A DNA stretch of 64,000 nucleotides from Acanthosepion esculentum (Eukaryota > Mollusca > Cephalopoda > Sepiida > Sepiidae), in the NCBI GenBank assembly GCA_964036315.1, contig OZ038496.1, positions 19,619,685 to 19,683,684 on the forward strand. The letters are read 5' to 3'. Positions 56,637 to 64,000 of this stretch are shown here, piece after piece. Position 1 is the first letter of the stretch. Every line of letters begins with the position of its first letter. Under the pieces are notes generated by a model. That model ran no database searches. It was not told the DNA's origin and saw only the letters and a program-made list of their open reading frames with translations. The position numbers and the translations under genes were made by a program.

Positions 56637-57360
56637 TTTAATCATTTCACTCTAAGCAAGACAATAAAGACACTAAAACAAAAGGGGTTACTGAGTGTGA
56701 GAGAATATAAGAAAAAGAAAATGTTATTAAAGAGGGGGAACTGTGAGTTACTCCAAAAACATATTAGAGAGCAGTGTTGAAGTCTCTAAAAAAGCAAGCA
56801 TAGTTTCTCTTTCTCCCTCTTGCTTCAAGGTGTAATCGCACATAGGTAATGTGTCTCCCACTTGGGAACATTCATTTTCATGGTCTTGTGTTAAATGAAC
56901 TCTTACACACACACACACACACACACACATACATACATACATGCTTCTTTCACATGAAAGAAAGAGAGAGAATATGCTTGCCTTTTTATAGACTTCAAGA
57001 GCATCCCCTAGTTAGTGTTTCTGGCAACACCAAGTGGGGTAACCTACAGAACAATAAAAGAACAGGAATTAAGAAGATAAAAGATAACGATTGACATTGC
57101 ATTGAAATTTTTGAAGATCAAGTTGCCTGGAAGGCAAGAAGCTGGAAAAGAGTTCCACAAGTGAGAACTGTGAGAGAAGAAGCTGTAAGCATAGAATTTA
57201 TGGTTACATCTAGCCATTTCCACAGTGATGAGACCATGCCACCAATCTAATTTAAATTCATAAAAGGGAAAGTTCATCAAAACAATTATCATGAAAATAT
57301 TTATAGGAAAGGCAAAAGGAAGCCATGTTATGGTGATGGGAAAGTGACTGAAGCTGAGAT
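56637..57360 (-). mobile_element. LINE 3' region, interrupted by ~300 bp
   Basis: 56637-56740 (TTAATCATTTCACTC..AAGAGGGGG) and 57045-57360 are the two halves of one minus-strand LINE tail. The latter still encodes NMASFCLSYKYFHDNCFDEL and, in another frame, SSHLWNSFPASCLPGN of a jockey-like RT C-terminus. 56741-57044 is an unrelated insert containing (CA)n. Its class is unknown and no TSD was identified. Confidence 0.7.
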
Positions 57361-58064
57361 TTCTGCACTGTAGCTTAAAATATTTTTTTACAAGTTTTTA
57401 ATTTTTTTTTTTGTTGAAATTAGTATAGGAAAGATGATCATCCATTCAAATGTACATATAACTTTAAAGCTAGATTTAAAAGGTGTTTTCATTATTTTAT
57501 AAGAAAAAAAAGGTTTAAATCCAACTTTACTCCAGTCGTAATACAATTTAACTTTACATTAAGAATTACACTGATCCTTGTCACTTTCATCATAAATTTA
57601 CATTTTGATCCCAGACAGAGTGTACAGATACTCTAATCAGCATTCAAAGTCAAAATTTATTACTTTTTTAACTTAGTACAATATATGTTTGGATACAATG
57701 TTGACTTACATTAGGAAGACTGTGTTATGCTAAATGTGGAAAGCCTGCCTTCTTTACAAATCACTATTCAAAATAAAAAATTATGAAATTTTTTTAAGAT
57801 TAATACAGCACATTTTGAATTTTCAACACTAAAAGATCCTACAGGATCAGTTTTATTATTTAATTTTTTATTAGATAAAGTCATTATTATTAATTCTGAT
57901 GTGTACTTATTTCATCTTAATTTCTTTTTGTTGCATTTTATCACAACTGATGCCATCAATGGTGAATAGATAGGGCAGGATCAGAGATAAAGAAGTGCTG
58001 ATTCATACCAAAATGACCTGTCATTTTTGACGGGTATTACCCTAGTTTTAATTTAAAGTTAAGG
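57361..58064. other. Unassigned AT-rich DNA
   Basis: No recognised feature. Confidence 0.4.
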
Positions 58065-58175
58065 TATGACATGATGTAGGGATTACTCAGCAAATCAAGT
58101 TCGAATTTCGTCCAAAACTGCTTGCATAGTCATGAACACATATAAAAAAGCCTAAGTCCCACTTCTCTAAGCTCT
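58065..58175 (+). mobile_element. SINE-2-like head fragment
   Basis: GATGTAGGGATTACTCAGC and the B-box-like AGTTCGAATTTC resemble the tRNA-derived head. The body is too diverged to assign firmly. Confidence 0.4.
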
Positions 58176-58904
58176 ACCAGAATCTTGGCAAAAATTATCT
58201 CATTGCTGACATGTCATAGTTGATAGTGAATGAATAAGTATTTTAGTCAATAACTTCCATATCTGCACAGGCAGGTAATAACAGCCAAGTTTTGTTCCTC
58301 CCATGGTCAATTTTGACAGGGGTCCAATTAATCAATTTCAAATATTTTCTTTAGGGTAGTAAACTCTGATTTGGATAAAAAACGCCCAAATTGGCTAAGT
58401 CAGTGAGCAGTCACACACACATTGAAAATTCCATTCACATATTTGCTGTGTGTGTGCGGATGAGTTGATTTCTTTTTCCTTTTTGCGTGATGATGAGGTT
58501 GACGCGTGGTCTGATGTGAATGAACAAAAAGCACAATGAAAATGCAAGGAAAATGTATCAAATATAATATCCAAAAGAAATTTTTATTTTTTTTATTTCT
58601 TCAAATAAATCTGAATTGTATCAGCGTCTTTAGCACAATGGTTAGAACGATGTCTTCACACCATCATATTGACAGACGGGAATGGCCGAAGGAACGTCAG
58701 GAAAATGATTTCAAATCAGATGTACTTGAAACAAATAAATGCAATGAAGCTTGTTAAAATGTTCTTGTCTTAACTCTTTTTTTTTTATAATGAGGAAAAT
58801 TGAGAAAGGCAAAATGAAAAAAGAAAGAAAGCAAAATTAAAAAGAAAGAAAAGCAAACATGATTAAGAAAGAAAAAATGAAAGAAAACCAAAATTGAAAA
58901 AAGA
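58176..58904. other. Unassigned; A-rich 3' part
   Basis: A tRNA-like A-box fragment (TTTAGCACAATGGTTAGAACG, ~58630) lacks a B box. 58800-58900 is AG-rich. Confidence 0.35.
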
Positions 58905-59030
58905 AAGTATTTTTTTTATCATTTCATCCCAAGCAAGGCAATAAAGCCACTAAGATGTAAAGAGTTACTGAGTGTGAGAGAATATGAGAAGTAAAAAAAA
59001 TACTGTTAAGGAGAGAGAACAATAAAGGAC
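58905..59030 (-). mobile_element. LINE 3' end fragment
   Basis: ATCATTTCATCCCAAGCAAGG, CACTAAGATGTAAAGAGTTAC, GAGAGAATATGAGAA, AGAACAATAAAGGAC. Minus-strand LINE tail, 5'-truncated. Confidence 0.65.
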
Positions 59031-59661
59031 AATAATTTTCATTTAATTACTTTTTAAATTAAAAATTAAAAGAAAGAAAGAAAAACAAAATTAAGAAAGA
59101 AAAAAGGAACAGAAGTAAGAGTTACTCTGTTTTTTTCTAGAACCGTTATTACGTATATCAGCATTAAGTAGACCATTCTACACATGCAATAGAAAGTGCC
59201 ATCCATGTAATTTGACCATTTTATTTCTGCATGCGTGGAATTTATGAGAGATGTGCATAATTGTATGGACACATATAACCTACTATTTTATGATCTGGAA
59301 GATTGCATCATTGCAATGACAGACTGATATGTAACTATGAGTAGAATTTTGATTTGAAGTTTTGATTGTATTGTATTTTATAATATTTAATATATATGGT
59401 TAATATTGACTTTTGAATTAAGTGCATTGACAGGAAAAGGAACAATAGAAAAAAATTATTTGTTGTGTAAAGTAAATGATTTGTTAAAAATCTTTAAGCT
59501 ATGGAGTTATATGACCTCCAATAGAGAAAGATATTTTATTTAATGTTGACTGTTTTTTTTATATTGAAATGGCTTCCAGAATTTTGAGTCTTTCTTTGAA
59601 CATATCCTATAAAATATTTTTGTGTTATTTATTAAAATTTGTTTCATATTAATATTGTTTT
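59031..59661. other. Unassigned AT-rich DNA
   Basis: No recognised feature. Confidence 0.4.
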
Positions 59662-60163
59662 CATTATTTACATTATTCGGACTATTGTCCTCATCTTTGT
59701 TGCCATATTACAACGTTTTGGCCATTGTACGCTCTGGCCTTCTTCAGGTGGTTGGTATGTCGAACTGAACCCTTTATTTCGCTCACTGGGCTAGACTGTT
59801 CTAGTTCCATGTGCCATGTTTAATGGATGTCAGTTATCAGTTATTTCCTGTTAATTTCCCTCTGAAAGTTCTCCACTGCCTTAACCGGGTATTGAACTCA
59901 CACTCTTTGGGTCCTGTCACTGGATCTAACTAACGCCTTTATCCACTGTGCCATGTGTCCTCAAGGACACATGGGACAGTGGAACTAGAACAGTCTACCC
60001 CAGTGAGCAAAATAAAGAGTTCAGTTCGACATTCCAACCACCTGAAGAAGGCCAGAGCATACAATGGTCAAAATCTTGTAATAAATATGGCAACAAAGAT
60101 GAGGAAAATAGTCCGAATAATGTAAATAATGTACATAATACCTCATCTCAGAAATATAGACAG
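59662..60163. mobile_element. SINE-1 inverted dimer, both arms nearly complete
   Basis: 59662 to ~59961 is a full reversed SINE-1, including a reversed A box (CCACTGTGCCA) and B box (GGTATTGAAC). About 59962-60163 is a forward copy that keeps ACACATGGGACAGTGG, loses ~110 bp, then runs AACTAGAACAGTCTACCCC to ATATAGACAG. The centre TGTCCTCAAGGACA is near palindromic. The left arm again lacks the last ~35 bases of the family. Confidence 0.85.
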
Positions 60164-60284
60164 ATTATATTATTTTGGATGTGTTGATCTGTATGTGAGC
60201 GATTTGCACTAAATTTTGACAAATGACAAATCAACCTACAAGACCGTACAGTGCATGTATGGCCAGCATAATATAAATAGCATA
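60164..60284. other. Short unassigned spacer
   Basis: No recognised feature. Confidence 0.3.
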
Positions 60285-60508
60285 CAATGTGGTCCGAGAG
60301 TCTTGTCACCCCCACCAAAATGTAAAGGGATCTTTAGAAGAACAAGTAATACAGTAATACAAATCACATGTACTGGATTCAGTTTATTTGCTTTGACTGA
60401 CGCCATCACACCTTGAGAAGGTCTGTATGAGCATCATCATTTTCGTGTCAGCCATCTGAAATAGAAAATTATGTTATGTGGGAGTGACAAGACTTTCGGA
60501 CCACCCTG
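60285..60508. mobile_element. MITE, 224 bp, TA-flanked
   Basis: The left end CAATGTGGTCCGAGAGTCTT matches the inverse of the right end CAGGGTGGTCCGAAAGTCTT, continuing GTCAC.CCCAC in both. TA on both sides. Non-coding, Tc1/mariner-like. Confidence 0.85.
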
Positions 60509-60958
60509 TATATATAATTTTGTCCTAGAGTCATTAAAAATCTATAAAGATCTTATAGATCATAATAATCATTCATAAAATTCTGTCTGCTTCTGAGACA
60601 GGCAAGCTTGTCTCAAATACACGGAAGAAAAGTTTCTCGTATATAAGTGTGTGTGTGTGTGTGTGACTGTGAAGAGAGACAGAGAAAATTTACATTGATT
60701 AATCTTTAAAAAGCTTAAATATGATTCAAAATAGTTCTTTACACTCAGCGTTTAAATCCTCTTCATTGAAAAGCATTAGATAAGCTAAAGATTCACTTCT
60801 TAAAAATCTCGATTATTGATATAAACTTTTTAATATTCATTGATTTAGATAAAATACAGACTGTATTTCAGATAATCTAAAAAGACATATGTAATGCTAA
60901 ATGCAGGTTTAGAGACACACTTCTCTTCAAATAAGATGGCTGATATATATAGATGTCT

Positions 60959-60990
<32 letters not shown>
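60509..60990. other. Unassigned DNA with (GT)n and (TA)n
   Basis: (GT)n 60646-60664 and (TA)n 60961-60990; otherwise unassigned. Confidence 0.45.
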
Positions 60991-61568
60991 CTGGTTGTAA
61001 CAGCAAAATTGTTCAATTATTAGATTAAGCTACGAACTGTTGTATCTTAGAAATGATTAAAGATATCTTGCTGGAATTCTCCAAGGTTTTTATAACATTA
61101 TTAGGTTCTACTTTGAACACTAAGAATGTATTTCATTCCAAGTTAAAATCCCTCTTCCTGTTGTGACTTCCTGGTTCAGTTTTTCTCTCTACTGTTTTCT
61201 CTTTTTTAAACTTATTCAGTTCTCTTGATGGTTCATGAATGGACTTTGAAGATGGAAACCAGAGTATGAATGTTGGTACCATTACTGAAGTCCTGAATGA
61301 TCTTTTTCCTCTCACCATTGCTCAGTTAGGAAGACATAGTTGGGCTGACACAAAATGATTTTAACCTGCCCTCTTTCTAGCCGAATAACTCAAAGGGTTT
61401 TTCAATGATTCTTATGACAAATGATGTCAAAATGGCTAAAGGTCTTATCTGAAAACCTGGAAAAAGAAACTCAATTTGTTTAGAGGTTTTTTAGATATTA
61501 AACATTTTGTGTGATGGACAATTATTTCAAGCAGTTACACGATTTGGGCAATTTTGCTGTTACACCTG

Positions 61569-61571
<3 letters not shown>
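60991..61571 (-). mobile_element. Tc1-like relic B (581 bp)
   Basis: TA-flanked. The left end TGGTTGTAACAGCAAAATTG matches the inverse of the right end CAGGTGTAACAGCAAAATTG. The minus strand keeps a broken helix-turn-helix region with frameshifts (KIIQDFSNGTNIHTLVSIFK), homologous to relic A at 26552-27453. The rest of the transposase is deleted. Confidence 0.75.
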
Positions 61572-61608
<37 letters not shown>

Positions 61609-61849
61609 TACAAGTGAGTGCTGATAAGTTCTCAGTCCAAAGAAGAAGCTCTTCCAAAAAATACCTGTTGTTTAATCATTTGGTCAGATTGACAAAAGAG
61701 ATTTTTTCAACACTCCTTATAGTTCATCATGATATATATAATGTGCTTTTTTATAAAATGCATGTAGATTTCTTTCTCTCTCCATGCATATATATATATA
61801 TATATACGTTAATGCATAAAAATTTAAATGTTAATCACTATCTACTGTC
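61572..61849. other. (TA)n tracts and unassigned spacer
   Basis: (TA)n 61571-61602 and 61790-61806; the segment between is unassigned. Confidence 0.5.
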
Positions 61850-61957
61850 CTCCTGATGACTCTTTTATTTCTGCTCATCATCATTGCTTCTGTTCAAATT
61901 CTTCCACACCCTGTAACACCCCCGTGTTTTAGTGCCATTACTGCCTTGCTTGAGCTG

Positions 61958-61960
<3 letters not shown>
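61850..61960 (+). mobile_element. LINE 3' end fragment
   Basis: AATCACTATCTACTGTCCTCC, CACCCTGTAACACCCC, GTGTTTTAGTGCCATTAC and TGCCTTGCTTGAGCTGAT match the plus-oriented LINE tail (compare 14311-14557), ending in (TA)n instead of poly-A. Confidence 0.6.
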
Positions 61961-61993
<33 letters not shown>

Positions 61994-62149
61994 TTAGTGT
62001 ATAACACTTTTCTCAGAGTACAGTTAATACATTGATCCTAGGGCGGGTGTGCAGACATAACACTAATGTATGTGCATATACAAATATATATATTTTTGTG
62101 TGCAGAACTATTTACACATGTGTAGCTCTCCCTCATATATATATATATA
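61961..62149. repeat. (TA)n and unassigned
   Basis: (TA)n 61960-61991 and 62135-62149. Confidence 0.7.
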
Positions 62150-62398
62150 ATGAAATGGATTAAGTCCAACAATTATTTGATATATTTTCTGTTGATACAT
62201 TATCTTTATAGATATAATTTATTTAAGTAAATGCTCTCCTTTTTTTAATTAAACAATATTAATTACATTTACCAGCCTGTATGTTTAAGAAAATATGCAC
62301 TCTCTGACAGGAATTGAACCTGTAACCCTAATAGGAACCGTCATTTGATCTGACGTGCTGTTAGCCATTCAGCCATAGAGAAGCTGGTTAGCCAAGTC
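62150..62398 (-). mobile_element. SINE-3, full length, reverse orientation
   Basis: The minus strand has a tRNA-like head (62394-62297), then a body with ATTAATATTGTTT, AGAGCATTTACTTAAATA and ACAGAAAATATATC, ending GTTGGACTTAATCCATTTCAT and (TA)n. The same body forms the inverted dimer at 23616-24012. Confidence 0.8.
62297..62394 (-). tRNA. tRNA-like SINE-3 head (class II shape), not a functional tRNA gene
   Basis: The minus strand folds plausibly as a tRNA. D-arm region TGGCTGAATGGCTAAC; anticodon arm CGTCA/TGACG with 7-base loop GATCAAA (anticodon position TCA); an extra arm with CCT/AGG; and an intact T arm ACAGG-TTCAATT-CCTGT with B box. The acceptor stem is imperfect. The long extra arm suggests origin from a Leu/Ser-type or other class II tRNA. 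It is the promoter-bearing head of SINE-3. Confidence 0.6.
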
Positions 62399-63344
62399 TG
62401 AAATAGATTAATACAAATAAAATGTGTCACTTATTAGATTGATATATTTTAAAACACTGATTCAGATATTCACATATAAAGAATAGTGTCTCTTTCTATA
62501 TATTTGTTTTTTTAGTGTGGAAACATTTTCATAGAATGTACAGATACACCACACTTATCCTTTGTTTGAATTAAGATGGAGTGGCATTTTGAGGCTAAAA
62601 AAATCACATAGATACTGCAATGATCCCAGGCAGAAATGCCAGTCCATCCATATATAATTCCATTATTTTTTACAGGTACTTCACTAGAATACATATAAGA
62701 ATAAAAGAAACTATATACTATGTGCATCTTAGCATTTTTATGAATGAATTTATCTTCAATCAGATTCTGTGCTGTCTGTGATGAAGATCGATGCCCTTGT
62801 CTCCTGCTTCCCCTTCCATTATCATCTCTTGGAACTTGCAGGATAATAGCAACACATTTCTTGTGCATGGCATGCTGAGTATTGTAGTCTACCTTCCTTT
62901 CTCCTTTTTTTCCACTTCCTTTCTACTGTTTCCTTGTTTTTCTTGCTTTTTATATCAGTGGAAATTCAACAGTTGCTCCTCATAGAAAATTACCAAGGTT
63001 ACCAGGTTGAGCAATATCCCAAGATTGTCATTAAACATGCTATGTAATTTAATTTTTCCAGATTTCTGTTGGCTTTACTCATCAGTAAATATCTTGTAAA
63101 ATTGATTGATATAAACAAATTTTGAATGTTAAAATACTGAAAATGCTGCTAATTTAAACTAAGTAGAAGATTTTGGTATTTCAAACTTTAACCGGCCTCA
63201 TATATTTTTTTAACTAAATCTAGTTTCTTGGTGAAAAAAAAACTAAGCCCACCTCACATTTTCAAAATAAATCAAGAGTTTTTAATTTAATTTCATACTA
63301 AATTATAGAATTTAGTCTTAAAATGCTTTTTTATGTGCGCTGTC
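62399..63344. other. Unassigned region
   Basis: 118-codon minus and 64-codon plus frames show no motif or exon signals. AT-rich. Confidence 0.4.
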
Positions 63345-63800
63345 CCTTCAGGATGTAGGCAATCATGGCCCTCCACATCTTCCTGACCCAGGTAGCTCTT
63401 AATAAGTTTCGTCTTTTTGTTATTTCTCCCAAACCTTGTTCTGCCATACATTCACTCAAGCCCATTAATATGTCACGTGTTGCTTTCCCCTGTCCCTCTT
63501 TCTCTCTATCCGCCCCGTCAGCATCAGATTCTGCAAGTCCTCCTTACTCATTACGTATCCCAGAAATTTCAACTGCCTCTTCCTGATATTAAGTATAAGT
63601 TTCCTTTTTGTTTCCATTCTCTCCAAAACCTTATCGTTGCTCACATGTTCAGCCCATGGTATCCTCAGCATCCTTCTGTAGAACCACATTTCTGTTGCTT
63701 CAAGTCTCTTCTTCATCTTTAAGGAGATTGTCCAGCATTCACTGCCATACTGGAGGACAGATATCATGTCAGTACTCTTCAGTATTCTTTTCTTTGTTTC
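63345..63800 (-). pseudogene. Endonuclease-RT LINE C-terminal region, best copy
   Basis: The minus frame of 113 codons includes VLQYGSECWTISLKMKKRLEA, MWFYRRMLRIPWAEHVSND, RKRQLKFLGYVMSKEDLQNL and GRIERKRDRGKQ. A frameshift follows, then GLSECMAEQGLGEITKRR and KMWRAMIAYILKG. This is the region after the RT catalytic domain of endonuclease-reverse-transcriptase LINEs. The catalytic part and everything 5' are absent. Confidence 0.8.
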
Positions 63801-63917
63801 CAACAAAATTTTCCTGTCTTAAAAGCTTACCTACCTCATTCTTTTTTCATACTTAAATAAGTGTTTTGGGGTTTCAAAATTTACCTCACCTTATATTTTC
63901 ATCAAATTTTTAGTATT
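63801..63917. other. Unassigned spacer
   Basis: No recognised feature. Confidence 0.3.
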
Positions 63918-64000
63918 TGTTATAGTGAAAGACACCTTGTCTAGGTAATAGACTCTCCCACCTATTATAAGTAGGAGTCAGTAGGTAGTCGAGGTAGGAG
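63918..64000 (+). mobile_element. Start of an LTR related to the one at 4817-5041, cut by the window edge
   Basis: Begins TGTTATAGTG and shares GACTCTCCCA, then TATAA and GTAGGAGTCAGTAGGTA, in the same order as the LTR at 4817-5041 (TGTTATGGTA, GACTCTCCCA, TATAAATAGGAGCAGGTA). The rest lies beyond the window, so solo or full-length cannot be told. Confidence 0.6.

Noticed and set aside
58620..58690. tRNA-like sequence TTTAGCACAATGGTTAG
   Set aside because: Only the A-box region matches; no B box follows.
62297..62394. Functional tRNA gene
   Set aside because: Acceptor stem imperfect and the sequence continues into the SINE-3 body and (TA)n tail shared with another copy.

Overview
This is a eukaryotic, AT-rich, repeat-dominated intergenic/intronic window. 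The mix of tRNA-derived SINEs, short palindromic elements embedded in long (TA)n tracts, (GATA)n/(TATC)n satellites, Tc1/mariner relics and decayed jockey-like and endonuclease-RT LINE tails best fits a coleoid cephalopod (octopus-like) genome. That assignment rests on my recollection of such genomes, not on a database search. No bacterial, organellar or viral gene set is present, and no long intact host ORF exists.

Layout. 1-3.4 kb: LINE tails, SINE-1 copies and a duplicated (GTA)n-containing repeat. 4.8-5.4 kb: a solo LTR and a 35-bp VNTR. 7.4-9.1 kb: unclassified repeats, compound microsatellites and a 278-bp MITE. 10.4-15.1 kb: a deeply nested block (DD37E-spaced Tc1-like element, a MITE family, LINE tails, one of them split by a solo LTR). 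16.3-17.9 kb: a mariner split by a SINE-1 inverted dimer. 18.9-26.5 kb: ribozyme-like short elements, 5S/tRNA chimeric SINE, a 115-bp higher-order repeat, a 37-bp VNTR and another SINE-1 inverted dimer. 26.5-31 kb: a Tc1-like relic and a jockey RT pseudogene. 31-34.4 kb: GATA-type satellite and minisatellite around a less AT-rich island. 35,381-35,443: the only convincing host coding sequence, a 21-codon first coding exon ending in a consensus splice donor; the sequence downstream is probably its first intron. 37-50 kb: TATC satellites, 5S-derived sequence, SINEs, LTR-like DNA, MITEs, and tRNA-SINEs with a 3'-terminal hammerhead ribozyme. 50-64 kb: more LINE tails, SINE-1 inverted dimers, a second Tc1-like relic and an LTR start at the right edge.

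The most interesting signal is a combination. (1) A near-textbook hammerhead ribozyme lies at the 3' end of a tRNA-derived SINE (50,105-50,143, minus), and several other short families carry the same CUGANGA - stem - GAAA core. (2) Many of these elements occur as head-to-head inverted dimers. Two SINE-1 dimers are flanked by perfect 12-bp target-site duplications, showing the dimer entered as one unit, and in several families the dimer junction falls in or beside the ribozyme-like core. (3) A SINE family has a 5S rRNA-like head fused to a tRNA-like head.
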